DNA from: Chara braunii
Lineage: Eukaryota > Streptophyta > Charophyceae > Charales > Characeae
Direction of reading: 5' to 3'
Length of the DNA stretch: 37,573 nucleotides
Assembly (NCBI GenBank): GCA_003427395.1
Contig: BFEA01000184.1
Span: 2,169,666-2,207,238, forward strand
Shown here: in pieces, positions 29,493-37,573 of the stretch
Layout: the number at the start of each line of letters is the position of its first letter
Numbering within the stretch: the stretch's first letter is position 1
The notes under the pieces: generated by a model
The model's database searches: none
Told to the model about the DNA's origin: nothing
Seen by the model: only the letters and a program-made list of their open reading frames with translations
Translations under genes and position numbers: made by a program

Positions 29493-29826
29493 ACTATGTG
29501 AATATTTCAGATTTGAGGTTTATAATTTAAAGTTACAGTTACTTTCGTTGATGAAGAAGCAATGTTAACTTAGTGTATTAACTTTTTGACAATGCGTGAG
29601 TATGTGTGAATATTCGAGGTACAAATTTGTATTATATTTTCAATTGTTTCAAAAGTTTTTATGTAATTGATACTAAAGCACAAGCGACGGGGGAGCTATC
29701 ATTTTTTTAATGCAGTTTTGAAAATGTGTTGTATAATGACATTTTTTTCAACTTTTGATTACTAAGTTTTCACACATAAGCATCGTTTTGTCTTTGTTTT
29801 GCTTATTTTTCCGTCATTTTTTTGTG
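29493..29826. other. AT-rich 3' flank of gene B
   Basis: Very T-rich, stop-dense sequence consistent with a 3' untranslated region, running to the polyadenylation-like signal. No other feature was recognised. Confidence 0.5.
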
Positions 29827-30090
29827 TCATTTTGCAATAAAAAAAAGTGAACATGAAAACAATTTCACTTTTAATGAAAACACCGTTTGATGCAATTTAC
29901 GAATTGCCTTCTCTAAGATGTAGGACCGTGCCGATCCTGGATCTAACAGTGCACCAACTCGCGTGTGCGCTATCTTAATTTCCACGATCATAAGCTCAAC
30001 CTTAGACTTAGCTTTCTTAGCCCACAAACTCCTAAGTGCTCTAAGTTCATTATCGAGGTCATCAAGGGAATTATCCAGTGAGACAGACAA
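29827..30090 (-). pseudogene. Retropepsin-like aspartic protease fragment
   Basis: The frame has VEIKIAHTRVGALLDPGSARSYILEKA, the layout of gypsy proteases (IxI-x-ALLDSGAxxNFI) with the catalytic Asp codon at 29943-29941. The usual Ser/Thr after Asp is Pro here, which would disturb the active-site turn. It is followed by a few hydrophobic residues and then stops where the polymerase region should begin. Confidence 0.6.
29836..29841 (+). terminator. Polyadenylation signal AATAAA for gene B
   Basis: TTTTGCAATAAAAAAAAGTG lies 345 bases beyond the gene B stop. It sits at the junction with the minus-strand gypsy remnant, so it could also be a chance A-rich match. Confidence 0.4.
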
Positions 30091-30232
30091 AAAAACAGTG
30101 TCAAGGTGCTCTGGACGATGGGTCGAAGAAGAGTCATTTTTTGCCTTGAGAGTCGAAAGGTTAAAAGGGGTATAGGCGCATTACCTTTGTCTTCGTCTGA
30201 ACCCTTCGACTCAGTAGAAGCAGATGCTACTC

Positions 30233-31120
30233 CTAGTGGCTGCTCGCTTTTGGGTTTCTGATAAGTGGGCACCAGGCTATAACATGTCCACGGTGCGTCA
30301 TGTTCATCTTTTCCCAAGATTTCCTGAACGCAATGCCGGGGTGCTCGGGAAACGAGCGTGGTTTCCTCTTCTTCTTCCACTGACTTTGGCCTTCCTTGTT
30401 GGCCATCACGGCAGTGACATCACCCTTCCGAGATTCACTGCCGCCATTACCTCCTCCTCCCTCATACTCGTCGAGGGGTAACTTCTCTACCATATCATCA
30501 CCAAACACAACAAGCATATGGTTCTGGCGCTTTTGTCGCCAAAAGACCCCCTTACCGTACCCACCAAACGGTCCCGACTTCACCACCGAAGCGTACGTAC
30601 CTTTCACCTGAGCGGTCATCTTCTCTCGTTGGAGAGCAAGATCGCGAAACTGCCGATAGTTATACTTCCTAGACTTGGCTTATGTCACAAGCTGTCTATG
30701 AATGGGCTCCGGCAGTGCACGTGAGTATATGTACAGAAGTTGCTTGTCCTGTAAGTTCAACCCTGGTACCTACAAAAGATGACCGACCTCGCGCGACAAT
30801 GCATCCACGAAAATCAAACGTTTCTCGTCTATCGTGGTTAGTTCATCGAAAGCTTTGTCAGTTGAGGTCTTGTCGAGGAGTCTCTCCCTGATTTTTTGGA
30901 GAAGTTGCCTCAATGTCAGGATCTTAGCCCACTCGCCTATATCCTCGAAGCCAACAGCGTTGGCTTCGGATAACACCCACTCCTTAGCTACTCCTCCCAG
31001 ACACGACGTGGAGAAGGCTACCTGACTCTCAGGCTCAACTGGAGCAGTACGTCTAGATTTCGGCAATCCACAACAACAGTTTTCATCCTTTTTGTTGCTG
31101 TATGTCAATGATAGTTTCAT
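30233..31120 (-). pseudogene. Gypsy gag, capsid-like part, with stops
   Basis: Read on the minus strand: a block VAFSTSCLGGVAKEWVLSEA, then FEDIGEWAKILTLRQLLQKIRER, and, after a TAG near 30772, GLNLQDKQLLYIYSRALPEP, which is the conserved end of the retrotransposon gag capsid fold. A TAA near 30690 and a frameshift near 30260 follow, then SESRKGDVTAV and a basic tail. No CCHC zinc knuckle was found. The gag family identification is firm from the WxxxA...L..F and Y...LP patterns; the copy is non-functional. Confidence 0.75.
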
Positions 31121-31268
31121 TTGACTTTTTCTTTCTTCTTCGGTTTTTCGGCTTCTTTTACCGATTCTTCTTTCTTTTCGATGGGTGTTTCCTTATTTTC
31201 TGTCGGTTCCTCAGTTTTTTTTTTCGAGGGTCTGGGTTTATCTGACGCTACCTTCCGTATTGCATCTT

Positions 31269-32036
31269 TCATGAGCTCTCTTGGGGTGGTTTCCTGTCTG
31301 CTTCCCCCTTCGTCTCCTCCTCAACACTCACCTTATCCTTACCTTTCATCAGTCTCATCATGGTGTCTAGTGAGAAGATGTTAGTGTCTATCTTCCTCTC
31401 AAGATGGACAAGGTAAGCCATGATAGATTGCAACACGGACGAAAGATCAGTCTCGACTTCCTCAAAGTGAAATCGTTCTCTCATTTCTTCTAACATTTTC
31501 TCTTGATGTTATTTTTCTTCTTTTCTCCTTCGGTATTCTTCAACCTTTCTTCTTTCATCTGCTAGAGATATCTTTAATTGTCTGATATTTTCCTCCATTA
31601 TCTCTACAGATAATTTCTTTCTCTCCTCACTTTCTTCTTTCTTCTCTTCTTCATTTCCTCTGTGGTTCATTCTTTCAAACTGCTCAACAACAAACTGGTC
31701 AAGAGCATTACGCCATTGTTTAATGAGTTCCTCTACTCGCTGCCCGGTTTCCAGCATCTCAACACCAGTTTTAGCAGCTTCCAATTCACCCTCTGTTGCT
31801 CGCAGGTTGAACTGTCCATGAATGTGTTGTTCAACTGTTGGATCGGCACCGTGTATCTCACCGAGCAATTGACGAAGAAGGCCGTTTAGTGTTTGACTTT
31901 TTGCGTCAACCTGACCACGAGTCTTAAGATCCATCCCTTCTTCATCGGCATATACTATGAGAGGGATAGGGAAGAACAAAAGAGGAATGAATTGCGTCAC
32001 GATGGAGAAACACATACATTTCCAGAGAGAATTCAT
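31269..32036 (-). pseudogene. Gypsy gag N-terminal coiled-coil part
   Basis: ATG at 32036 opens a frame with a short hydrophobic start, then MDLKTRGQVDAKSQTLNGLL and a long charged helix (EEEKKEESEERKKLSVEI, ENIRQLKISLADERRKVEEY), consistent with the coiled-coil N-terminus common in plant gag proteins. One stop (near 31509) interrupts the same frame, which then continues to 31269 before the frame changes on the way to the capsid part. Confidence 0.6.
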
Positions 32037-32039
32037 TTT

Positions 32040-32962
32040 CCCAGTGTGTATCTACCGCACAATAAGACAAAAATAGATTTCACGGCACACACAACTTTTA
32101 CAGCAAGAGCAATGAAACAAAAATGAATGAGTTCTCAATTTAATTTCTATATTCTAACTTTGCTGTTTGTTCTTTGAATCTTTATGATGACGTCCTACAA
32201 CAAGTTTATAGGTACCGCAGCCATGACCAGTTTGATCAAGACAACAACACACTCGTGAGTACACACAGCATCCACAGAACAACCACAGGTAAGTGAATCA
32301 GCCAACACAACAGCACAATCAATGGTTAACCCTCCTTCCCTACGGCTGTACCACCTACATAAACAATGTAACCAATCATGGCCCGCATGCGACACTACAA
32401 CAAAACATAAAGTCGTACCGTTTGCCAGCACACAAGTGCACACTCAACACTTCACCCTCAACAGCCTGTATGCATGTCACGTGTCACCTCTGGCATGCCA
32501 ATGCAACAGTTTTGCCATGTCAACGCCAATGACTGAAAAGGTCTTCAAGAAGGGATGCCATGTCAGCAGTCTAGGTCTGCCACACGCTCAACACTAGCAT
32601 GCTAAGTCAGCATATCAACCACAGGCAATAGCAACACAGGTATGTGTCACGTCAGACCATGCCCTGCCAATCACATCATCATGCCACGAAGACAATGCGC
32701 CACAGTAGTTGTCCCGGTCTCTCTCTTGACCATCGCCACGTCAGCCCGCTGTCAACGAAGCTATTTCCAGTATCTCGAAGTCTTCAGTGCAGTCACGTCA
32801 TAATCTTCAAAGGATAGCTGTTCGCACGTGCAATGCTACAATGTCTAGACTTGCGGTATTACCGCGCGCGTTAATAAACGCGTTTCGGTTAGCATATGCA
32901 GCACCTCCCACTTATCGGGGTGCCACATCAACACCTGACAACAAATTGCGATGAAGGAGTAT
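32040..32962 (-). other. Retrotransposon leader region, no gene
   Basis: Sequence between the PBS and the gag ATG on the minus strand. It contains degenerate GCCA(C/T)GTCA-type words but no domain. On the + strand CACAGGTAAGTGAATC near 32284 looks like a splice donor, probably by chance. Confidence 0.45.
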
Positions 32963-32974
32963 ACTCTGATACCA
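32963..32974 (-). other. Primer-binding site for initiator methionine tRNA
   Basis: The minus strand reads TGGTATCAGAGT, matching the plant retrotransposon PBS TGGTATCAGAGC except for the last base. It lies three bases inside the LTR end (…ATTACA-ATT-TGGTATCAGAGT), the normal spacing. This fixes the orientation of the gypsy remnant and places its 5' LTR to the right. Confidence 0.85.
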
Positions 32975-32977
32975 AAT

Positions 32978-33390
32978 TGTAATGAGCCCAGTTAGAAAGA
33001 TACTCAACAGGCCTCGAAGTTCCAGTAGTCTCAGTGTACAACGTCTCCAGTTAACCTGAAAATAATATTTGCAATAGTATCTCGTTACCAATCAGATGAA
33101 GAGAGTGGAGGGAGGATAGACTAGGAAGAAGGTGCAAAAAGTCAAAAGGTCACACAATAGTAACCAAACCAACTGCACTTCTTCTTCAGGCTTCCCCTCC
33201 CTCCACGTCAACAAGTCTGATAGGTCCTGGTAACATAGAAGTGTCACTTGGCACCACTCTCTCATGGAGACAATGAAGTCAACCAGCAACGAACAATATC
33301 AGCGTCGGCCTCAGGTAAGTATCTCGTTTCCCAATCATCCACAGATCCCGGTCTTCCTCCAACCAGTCACCTCATGTAGACAACGTGGAC
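32978..33390 (-). mobile_element. Gypsy 5' LTR, inner end
   Basis: The LTR terminus is TGTAATGAGCCC on the + strand (…GGGCTCATTACA on the minus strand). Its outer boundary could not be placed because the second LTR is absent, and it may extend into or beyond the 42-bp array. Sequence inside is mixed, with no coding content. Confidence 0.5.
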
Positions 33391-33700
33391 AATGCTACGT
33401 TAGCAGTCAAGACATGTGGCATGCGCCACATCATCAATGTAGACCAGTGGCATATGCCACATCAGCAGTGTAGACCTGTGGCAGTGCCACATCAACATGC
33501 AATGCAGACCATCGGCAACGCTACATATGCATGCAATGTAGACCATAGGCAATGCCACATCAGCATAAAATGTAGACCATAGGCAGCACCACATCAACAT
33601 ACAATGTAGACCATAGGCAGCGCCACATCAGCATGCAATGAAGACAAATGGTAGCGCCTCATCAACAATGTAGACAAGTGGCCTGCGCCACATCAGCAAT
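33390..33700. repeat. Tandem array of about 42-bp units (CACATCAGCATGCAATGTAGACC)
   Basis: Eight or so units share CAATGTAGACCATAGGCAGC and GCCACATCAGCATG. Unit length varies from 30 to 44 bp, mainly through loss of the CATGCAATG part. The best-conserved units lie at 33500-33640. It is probably part of the LTR or leader of the gypsy element or its neighbour. Confidence 0.9.
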
Positions 33701-34230
33701 GCCTGGCGCATAATGCAGAATGCGCCAGCATGCCGTCACAATCCGCGTCGTTGTTCACAGTGCTTGCGCACAACCAACGTCAAACCAACGTCTCGATAGC
33801 GTCATGCCGACATCAATGCGAACGTCTGGTCGAAGTCAAGCCAACGTCGAAGCAGCATAGCAAGACTGAATGTTGACCACCTCGAAGCCAGCCTTTAAGT
33901 AGCATTTGACGAGGACCTTGATTGCGTTCCCCACAATTGTCGAGATTGACTCACAGTCGAGGGCCTTGATTGTGTGCAGTTGCAGACTTCCCTTTGGACC
34001 TAATGATGTCTGGGTACCTGCATACAAACAAATGTGTGTGCCTGACCGGCGGCCTGGACTGGGTACCTTTCACTTTGACTGTTCGGTAGATCGACAGTTG
34101 ACTTGGTCAACTGTATCTCGTCCAGACTCTGAATCTTTCACTGGGGTCTTTTCCCCCGTTTTTGCATGGGTCTGGGTGTGGCCTGGGGAGACCCTAAGTT
34201 TCCTCGAGGCATACAACATGGGTTATTGCA
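33701..34230. other. Gene-less stretch
   Basis: Mixed sequence with GAACGTC/CAACGTC words near 33775-33850. The 118-codon + frame at 33906-34262 has no domain and no supporting start context. Confidence 0.4.
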
Positions 34231-34426
34231 CATGTGATCATTACTGTGTAATGGGTGTATAATGGGACGCTGGACCCGATTTCCAGCAGGTGAAGCTCCC
34301 CACCAATAGAACCATCAGTACTTATCTCAACAATAACGTCCCGGACAGTAGATACATGGGATCATTACTGTAACAGTTACTGTGTAATTGGTGTATCCAG
34401 CAGGTGAAGCTCCCCACCAATAGATG
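34231..34426 (+). repeat. Two-copy duplication (ATTACTGTGTAAT … CCAGCAGGTGAAGCTCC)
   Basis: GATCATTACTGTGTAATGGG near 34237 and TTACTGTGTAATTGGTGTAT near 34376, each followed by CCAGCAGGTGAAGCTCCCC and ACCAATAGA (near 34282 and 34396). The period is about 114 bp for the right half; the left halves differ by an insertion. Confidence 0.85.
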
Positions 34427-34477
34427 GAGCAACCCCACAGGCAAGGCCTCAATCCTAGTGGTTCTCGTACCACCACC

Positions 34478-34560
34478 AGGATAAAGTGCTCAATGGTCAG
34501 AGCACCGGTTGGAAATGCACATTGTGGTATGAGGTTACGGGCTCAAAACTCAATTGCAAC
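34478..34560 (+). mobile_element. tRNA-derived SINE head
   Basis: AAGTGCTCAATGGTCAGAGC (from 34485) is A-box and D-arm-like, and GGTTACGGGCTCAAAACTC (from about 34534) is B-box-like, with about 30 bases between. No acceptor stem is present, so it is a SINE head, not a tRNA. Confidence 0.6.
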
Positions 34561-34774
34561 CTTGCACATGGACACCGCCAGGGCGTTAGATTGACGCACG
34601 ACTGGACATACACTTTCTTGGGATGACACATGGTACTATTACAGACACTGACTGCACACCACCCAAAGGTTGTTCATGGTGTATGTTGGTTTTGGGTTTC
34701 ACATGGGTTGTTTGGGGGTGTTGGTCTTGGGTGTTTTGTTGATCTCCCCAGTCTGGCATATCACACGTTCGTGC

Positions 34775-35045
34775 CATTTCCACTAGTCGTTCACATGGTA
34801 GAGTCATTCGATTACATATTACAAGGTCACGGGTTCGAGCTTGGTTCGAACTGGGGGGTCCTTGTCCAGCTTACCCCGTTCTCTCTTCGAAATTGGGTCC
34901 AAAGCCCAAGGCTGATATTACCAATAAGAAGATTGAGGTCGGGGTCCTCACAGTCTACTCGGAGTGACCGAACGAAACATGCTGAGAATCGGGCCCAGCG
35001 TCCCTCATATGATGATAATTGATGATTATGATGATGATAATGATA
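34775..35045 (+). mobile_element. tRNA-derived SINE with (GAT)n-type tail
   Basis: The head has CACATGGTAGAGTCATTCG (A-box-like, about 34792) and GGTCACGGGTTCGAGC (B box, about 34825). A body with GAGAATCGGGCCCAGCGTCCC (about 34983) follows, then a tail of GATGATAATTGATGATTATGATGATG. Head, body and simple tail make this the most complete SINE in the window. The body motif recurs at 12.37 kb. Confidence 0.65.
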
Positions 35046-35590
35046 ATCTACCTTTAATAATTCTATGAAAAATGTGAGATAATGATACTAAAGATGATGA
35101 TGCTAATGCTGACAGTGATTAATATGTAAAAATTTTTGAGGACTATGCTATATCAGCAATCCTGACCTTCTAATCCTAGAACAATTTATCGACCTTCCTG
35201 TACCAGGACATTACATCTCAGAGACAATGCCATCCTAGCCAACCTCCACCATAGTTATCTTGTTCTCGCCACCAGTAGGTTGTCATGGCAGCAACCCCGA
35301 GATCGCCACTGGATTATCTTCCTCCCTCGACTAATTCCCAGATCTCTCTACAAGGCCTCACACGCCTGCCATTTGCAGCTTACAGGGCAACGCCCTAACT
35401 CTGACCAGCGTCGTTCTGGCATCGACATACCAGGAGCACAAAACAAAGCGACTATGTAGATATCGGCCCGGATTCGACCATCTCTGAAATCTTATATCCT
35501 GAATGAGGAAGAAGGCCAAAGACCACCCATAATTACAAAACACCAGAAGGCTTGATATAACATGATTGATTGATTTCTATTTAAAAAACA
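35046..35590 (+). repeat. Copy 2 of the dispersed repeat, no gene
   Basis: The sequence between the SINE tail and the poly-C run includes the TTACAGGGCA…GACCAGCGTCGTTC segment (35381-35417) shared with 12.8 kb. It ends TGATTGATTGATTTC near 35565, a simple tail like the (TTGA)n at the window end. No coding content was recognised. Confidence 0.5.
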
Positions 35591-35593
35591 TGC

Positions 35594-35606
35594 NCCCCCC
35601 CCCCCC
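35594..35606. other. Ambiguous base followed by poly-C
   Basis: N at 35594 is followed by a run of 12 C. The base was probably not resolved because of homopolymer length, and the length of the run should not be trusted. Confidence 0.9.
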
Positions 35607-36425
35607 TCGCTCCTCATTCCCTTCCGGTTTCGTCGTTGCCTCCGCTGAGAAGTTGTTCATAATATAAACAACCCTATCGGCCCCAACTGGGAACAGTCTC
35701 CACTCTCCTACCTGCCAGCCCCAGAGGCATCCATATGCCTCTATCTCTCCCTTACCCAAATCTGCCTCCGCTGGAATTGATCTCCAGCCCCAGAATCGAG
35801 TATCCTTCACAGCTCTGCTCGTACTCTCTTCAGGGCGTACACTACCCACCTTGTGACACCGCTGCAGAGCAGAGCTCCCCCATCCATAATTATCCAATCA
35901 GAAATCAGCAAGAAATTAAATACCCATGGGAGAGCAAAAATAAATATGAAGTGGAGTATTATCAGAGATTTACATAATAAGTTTGATAACATAAGAAAAC
36001 ACCTATGATTGGAGTAAATTCGGAACTACAGGACATAAAAATTGACCGTATTAATAGTAGTAATTAATATTTAACTTCAAATGGTAAATATCAGACATGA
36101 TACACCTGAAATAGATTGGAGAACAGACAAAGGTAAATTAAATTAGTAAATTATATATGAAATTTTATGTATTAAAAAATACCATTCCGATTTTAGCACG
36201 TGATTCCACAGTTTGAGGATAGGGATAATCAGATATATTAATTAAAGATTATCACACTGGTTAATAGTTGAGATGATTAATAGGGATGATGATTAGAAGA
36301 TTGTATAATAATTGATTAATTGAGGATAAAATGAGAAAAGTAAAAAGGTTTTTGGTAACTAGAGATCAGACAGAGAAGTAATGAGAGAAAAGACAATCTG
36401 AGAAGAGTAAAGTCAGTATTCGTAC
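35607..36425. other. Gene-less stretch, AT-rich from 35.9 kb
   Basis: 35.6-35.9 kb is C-rich with no domain. 35.93-36.42 kb is strongly AT-rich, with recurring TTAATTAA-like and GATGATTA words. No gene, RNA or mobile element end was recognised. Confidence 0.45.
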
Positions 36426-36432
36426 GATGGGT

Positions 36433-36612
36433 GAGACTTCCCCCTGTCCACCTCTCCTATTCTAACCCTTCCTCCTCTTCCCTCACTTCTCTCTCTGTAC
36501 TCCCTCCCTCTCTCATCGTCTCCCTCAACCCTGAGGTCCTGTCTCTCCTCCCCCCGCCTCTTTCTCCCGTATTGCACCTCTCCTTCCCTCTTCCTCGCCC
36601 TTGCCTGTCCAT
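36433..36612. repeat. Polypyrimidine tract of about 180 bp
   Basis: Almost all C and T (CCTTCCTCCTCTTCCCTCAC, CTCTCTCTGTACTCCCTCCC and similar), with scattered purines. A purine-rich block follows. Confidence 0.8.
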
Positions 36613-36689
36613 TCATTGCGATCACACTTTCTCGCCTCCTTATCAAGATTGGTGTAAGCGTTACCAACGGTCGACCTAGCAATAGTTTA

Positions 36690-36850
36690 TCGAAGAGATA
36701 AGGGGAGCGCTGGAGAGAAAATCAGAAAGAGGATAGAGTAAATAGACAAGAGGGTGTAAAGGGGACAAAAAAAAAAAAAGAGTGCAGAAAATAGAATGCG
36801 GGATATGAAGATGAAGGTGGAGTGGAAAGGGGGTTAGAAGGAAAAAAACT
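36690..36850. repeat. Polypurine block with A13 run
   Basis: A/G-rich sequence (GAGAGAAAATCAGAAAGAGG, then A13 at about 36767-36779, then GGAAAGGGGGTTAGAAGG). It is complementary in composition, though not in exact sequence, to the preceding pyrimidine tract. Confidence 0.7.
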
Positions 36851-37382
36851 ACTCCCCCCTTGTACCTGCTCACCATGACTACTAATATGATTCAAGATAT
36901 TGATAATGAATGATGATGACTCAGATATTACCCTGTAGATGCAGCATAGATGAAGCTGAAAGAACGACGATCAGCCGGCTGCCAAAATTCGAGTAGAAGC
37001 CTCCACCCTTGCAACGAGCCCTTGACTGCACTTGGTGGCACTTGGACGCTCTCCTCGGGGACCTCCTAATCACTATCTCCCGACAATCTTCCTCCCACTC
37101 CACGGGACACACTGTACTCTTCTCCGTCTCGCGACGAGCCGACCTCCTCCACCAAAATTCACAAGATGAAGCGCACTAGTGATTACTCCTGAAGAAAAGC
37201 CCAGTTAAGCAATACTCCCCTTCATCCGGCATGCTAGCCGTAGCATCTACGTGGCACCTTGGGCCGTGGATCTTGCGGCCCAGTCCGAGCCCCGCGACCA
37301 AGTTCCCGTGCGGTCGCGCCACCACCAAGTGGGGGCGCGCGGCCTCGGCCTGCGCACGTCCTCCTGTGGAGGACTGCGCATT

Positions 37383-37385
<3 letters not shown>
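36851..37385. other. Gene-less stretch, GC-rich at right
   Basis: Mixed sequence. 37245-37375 is notably GC-rich (GGTCGCGCC, GGGGGCGCGCGGCCTCGGCC). No CDS or RNA gene was recognised. Confidence 0.4.

Positions 37386-37423
<38 letters not shown>
37386..37423. repeat. (AT)19 microsatellite
   Basis: Uninterrupted AT dinucleotides followed by TTTTTGGGGGGG. Its tyrosine/isoleucine frames are by-products. Confidence 0.95.
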
Positions 37424-37426
<3 letters not shown>

Positions 37427-37490
37427 TGGGGGGGGCGTGATTTTTGATGAGTGAGAAAATTAATTAAAAAAATAGAAAAAAAAAAATCCG

Positions 37491-37525
<35 letters not shown>

Positions 37526-37533
37526 GTTGGTTG
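37491..37533. repeat. (TTGA)n / (TTGG)n microsatellite
   Basis: TTGATTGATTGATTGATTGA passes into TTGGTTGGTTGG. It is similar to the short TGATTGATTGATT near 35565 and may be the simple-sequence tail of another retroposon copy. Confidence 0.9.
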
Positions 37534-37573
37534 GGGGAGGGTCGCCCATCCCCCCCTCCTCCCGCCGCCACAC

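Larger units (their letters stand above)
29827..32978 (-). mobile_element. Truncated Ty3/gypsy LTR retrotransposon remnant (PBS-gag-protease)
   Basis: On the minus strand the order is LTR end (…ATTACA at 32978), primer-binding site, about 0.9 kb of leader, gag (32036-30233) and protease (30090-29827). It stops abruptly with no reverse transcriptase, RNase H or integrase, and the second LTR is not in the window. Many stops and frameshifts show it is dead. It lies immediately downstream of the gene A/gene B unit, so one may have inserted beside the other or truncated it. Confidence 0.8.

Overview
The window is nuclear DNA of a eukaryote, dense in repeats and poor in genes. It probably comes from a streptophyte green alga, and a Chara-like charophyte is my best guess. 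That guess rests on four things: the degenerate gypsy gag with an initiator-Met tRNA primer site, tRNA-derived SINE heads, an Ulp1-bearing mobile gene pair, and my unverified recollection of similar repeated protein families in Chara. No bacterial-style operon, rRNA or CRISPR array is present.

Layout. 0.24-0.55 kb is a hexanucleotide microsatellite. 1.04-2.32 kb may be an old hAT-like element. 2.83-3.92 kb is a degenerate tandem array carrying tRNA B-box-like motifs, and it runs directly into the only intact host-type gene, a 3.7-kb ORF (3813-7469) that I recognise as SMPD4 (neutral sphingomyelinase 3 family). 7.5-16.9 kb has no gene I can support. It holds tRNA-derived SINE heads (8.1, 9.1, 11.6-12.0 kb), a ten-unit degenerate array (10.3-11.4 kb), long poly-T, and two perfect-arm palindromes at 14.4 kb.

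17.0-20.6 kb is the most striking DNA: three blocks with about 45 quasi-palindromic units built on GTCGTGT-N-ACACGAC or TGTCGAGT-N-ACWCGACA, interrupted by a clear TATA box at 18.2 kb. Directly downstream lies a decayed two-gene mobile unit on the + strand. Gene A (20.8-28.0 kb) has a basic N-terminus, a domain resembling ParB, a domain resembling a circularly permuted (beta-class) amino-methyltransferase, and a disordered C-terminus containing a 33-bp minisatellite. Gene B (28.6-29.5 kb) is a C48 (Ulp1/SENP) protease with a complete His-Asp-Gln-Cys set. Both carry in-frame stops. A 746-bp hAT-type MITE (26620-27365) with perfect 8-bp target duplications GCTGGAGC sits inside gene A.

29.8-33.0 kb is a minus-strand, gag-protease-only Ty3/gypsy remnant with a PBS and the end of its LTR. 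33-37.5 kb is repeats, including a 42-bp array, duplicated segments, two more SINE heads, polypyrimidine and polypurine blocks, (TA)n and (TTGA)n. One ambiguous base lies at 35594.

Functional reading: the host gene acts in sphingolipid metabolism at the ER or nuclear envelope. Everything else is mobile or repeat DNA. The unusual candidate system is the combination of the palindromic array, the ParB/methyltransferase-like protein and the Ulp1 protease, which could be a large DNA transposon with subterminal repeats and self-encoded DNA-modifying and SUMO-deconjugating activities. No canonical transposase was seen, so that interpretation is inference.
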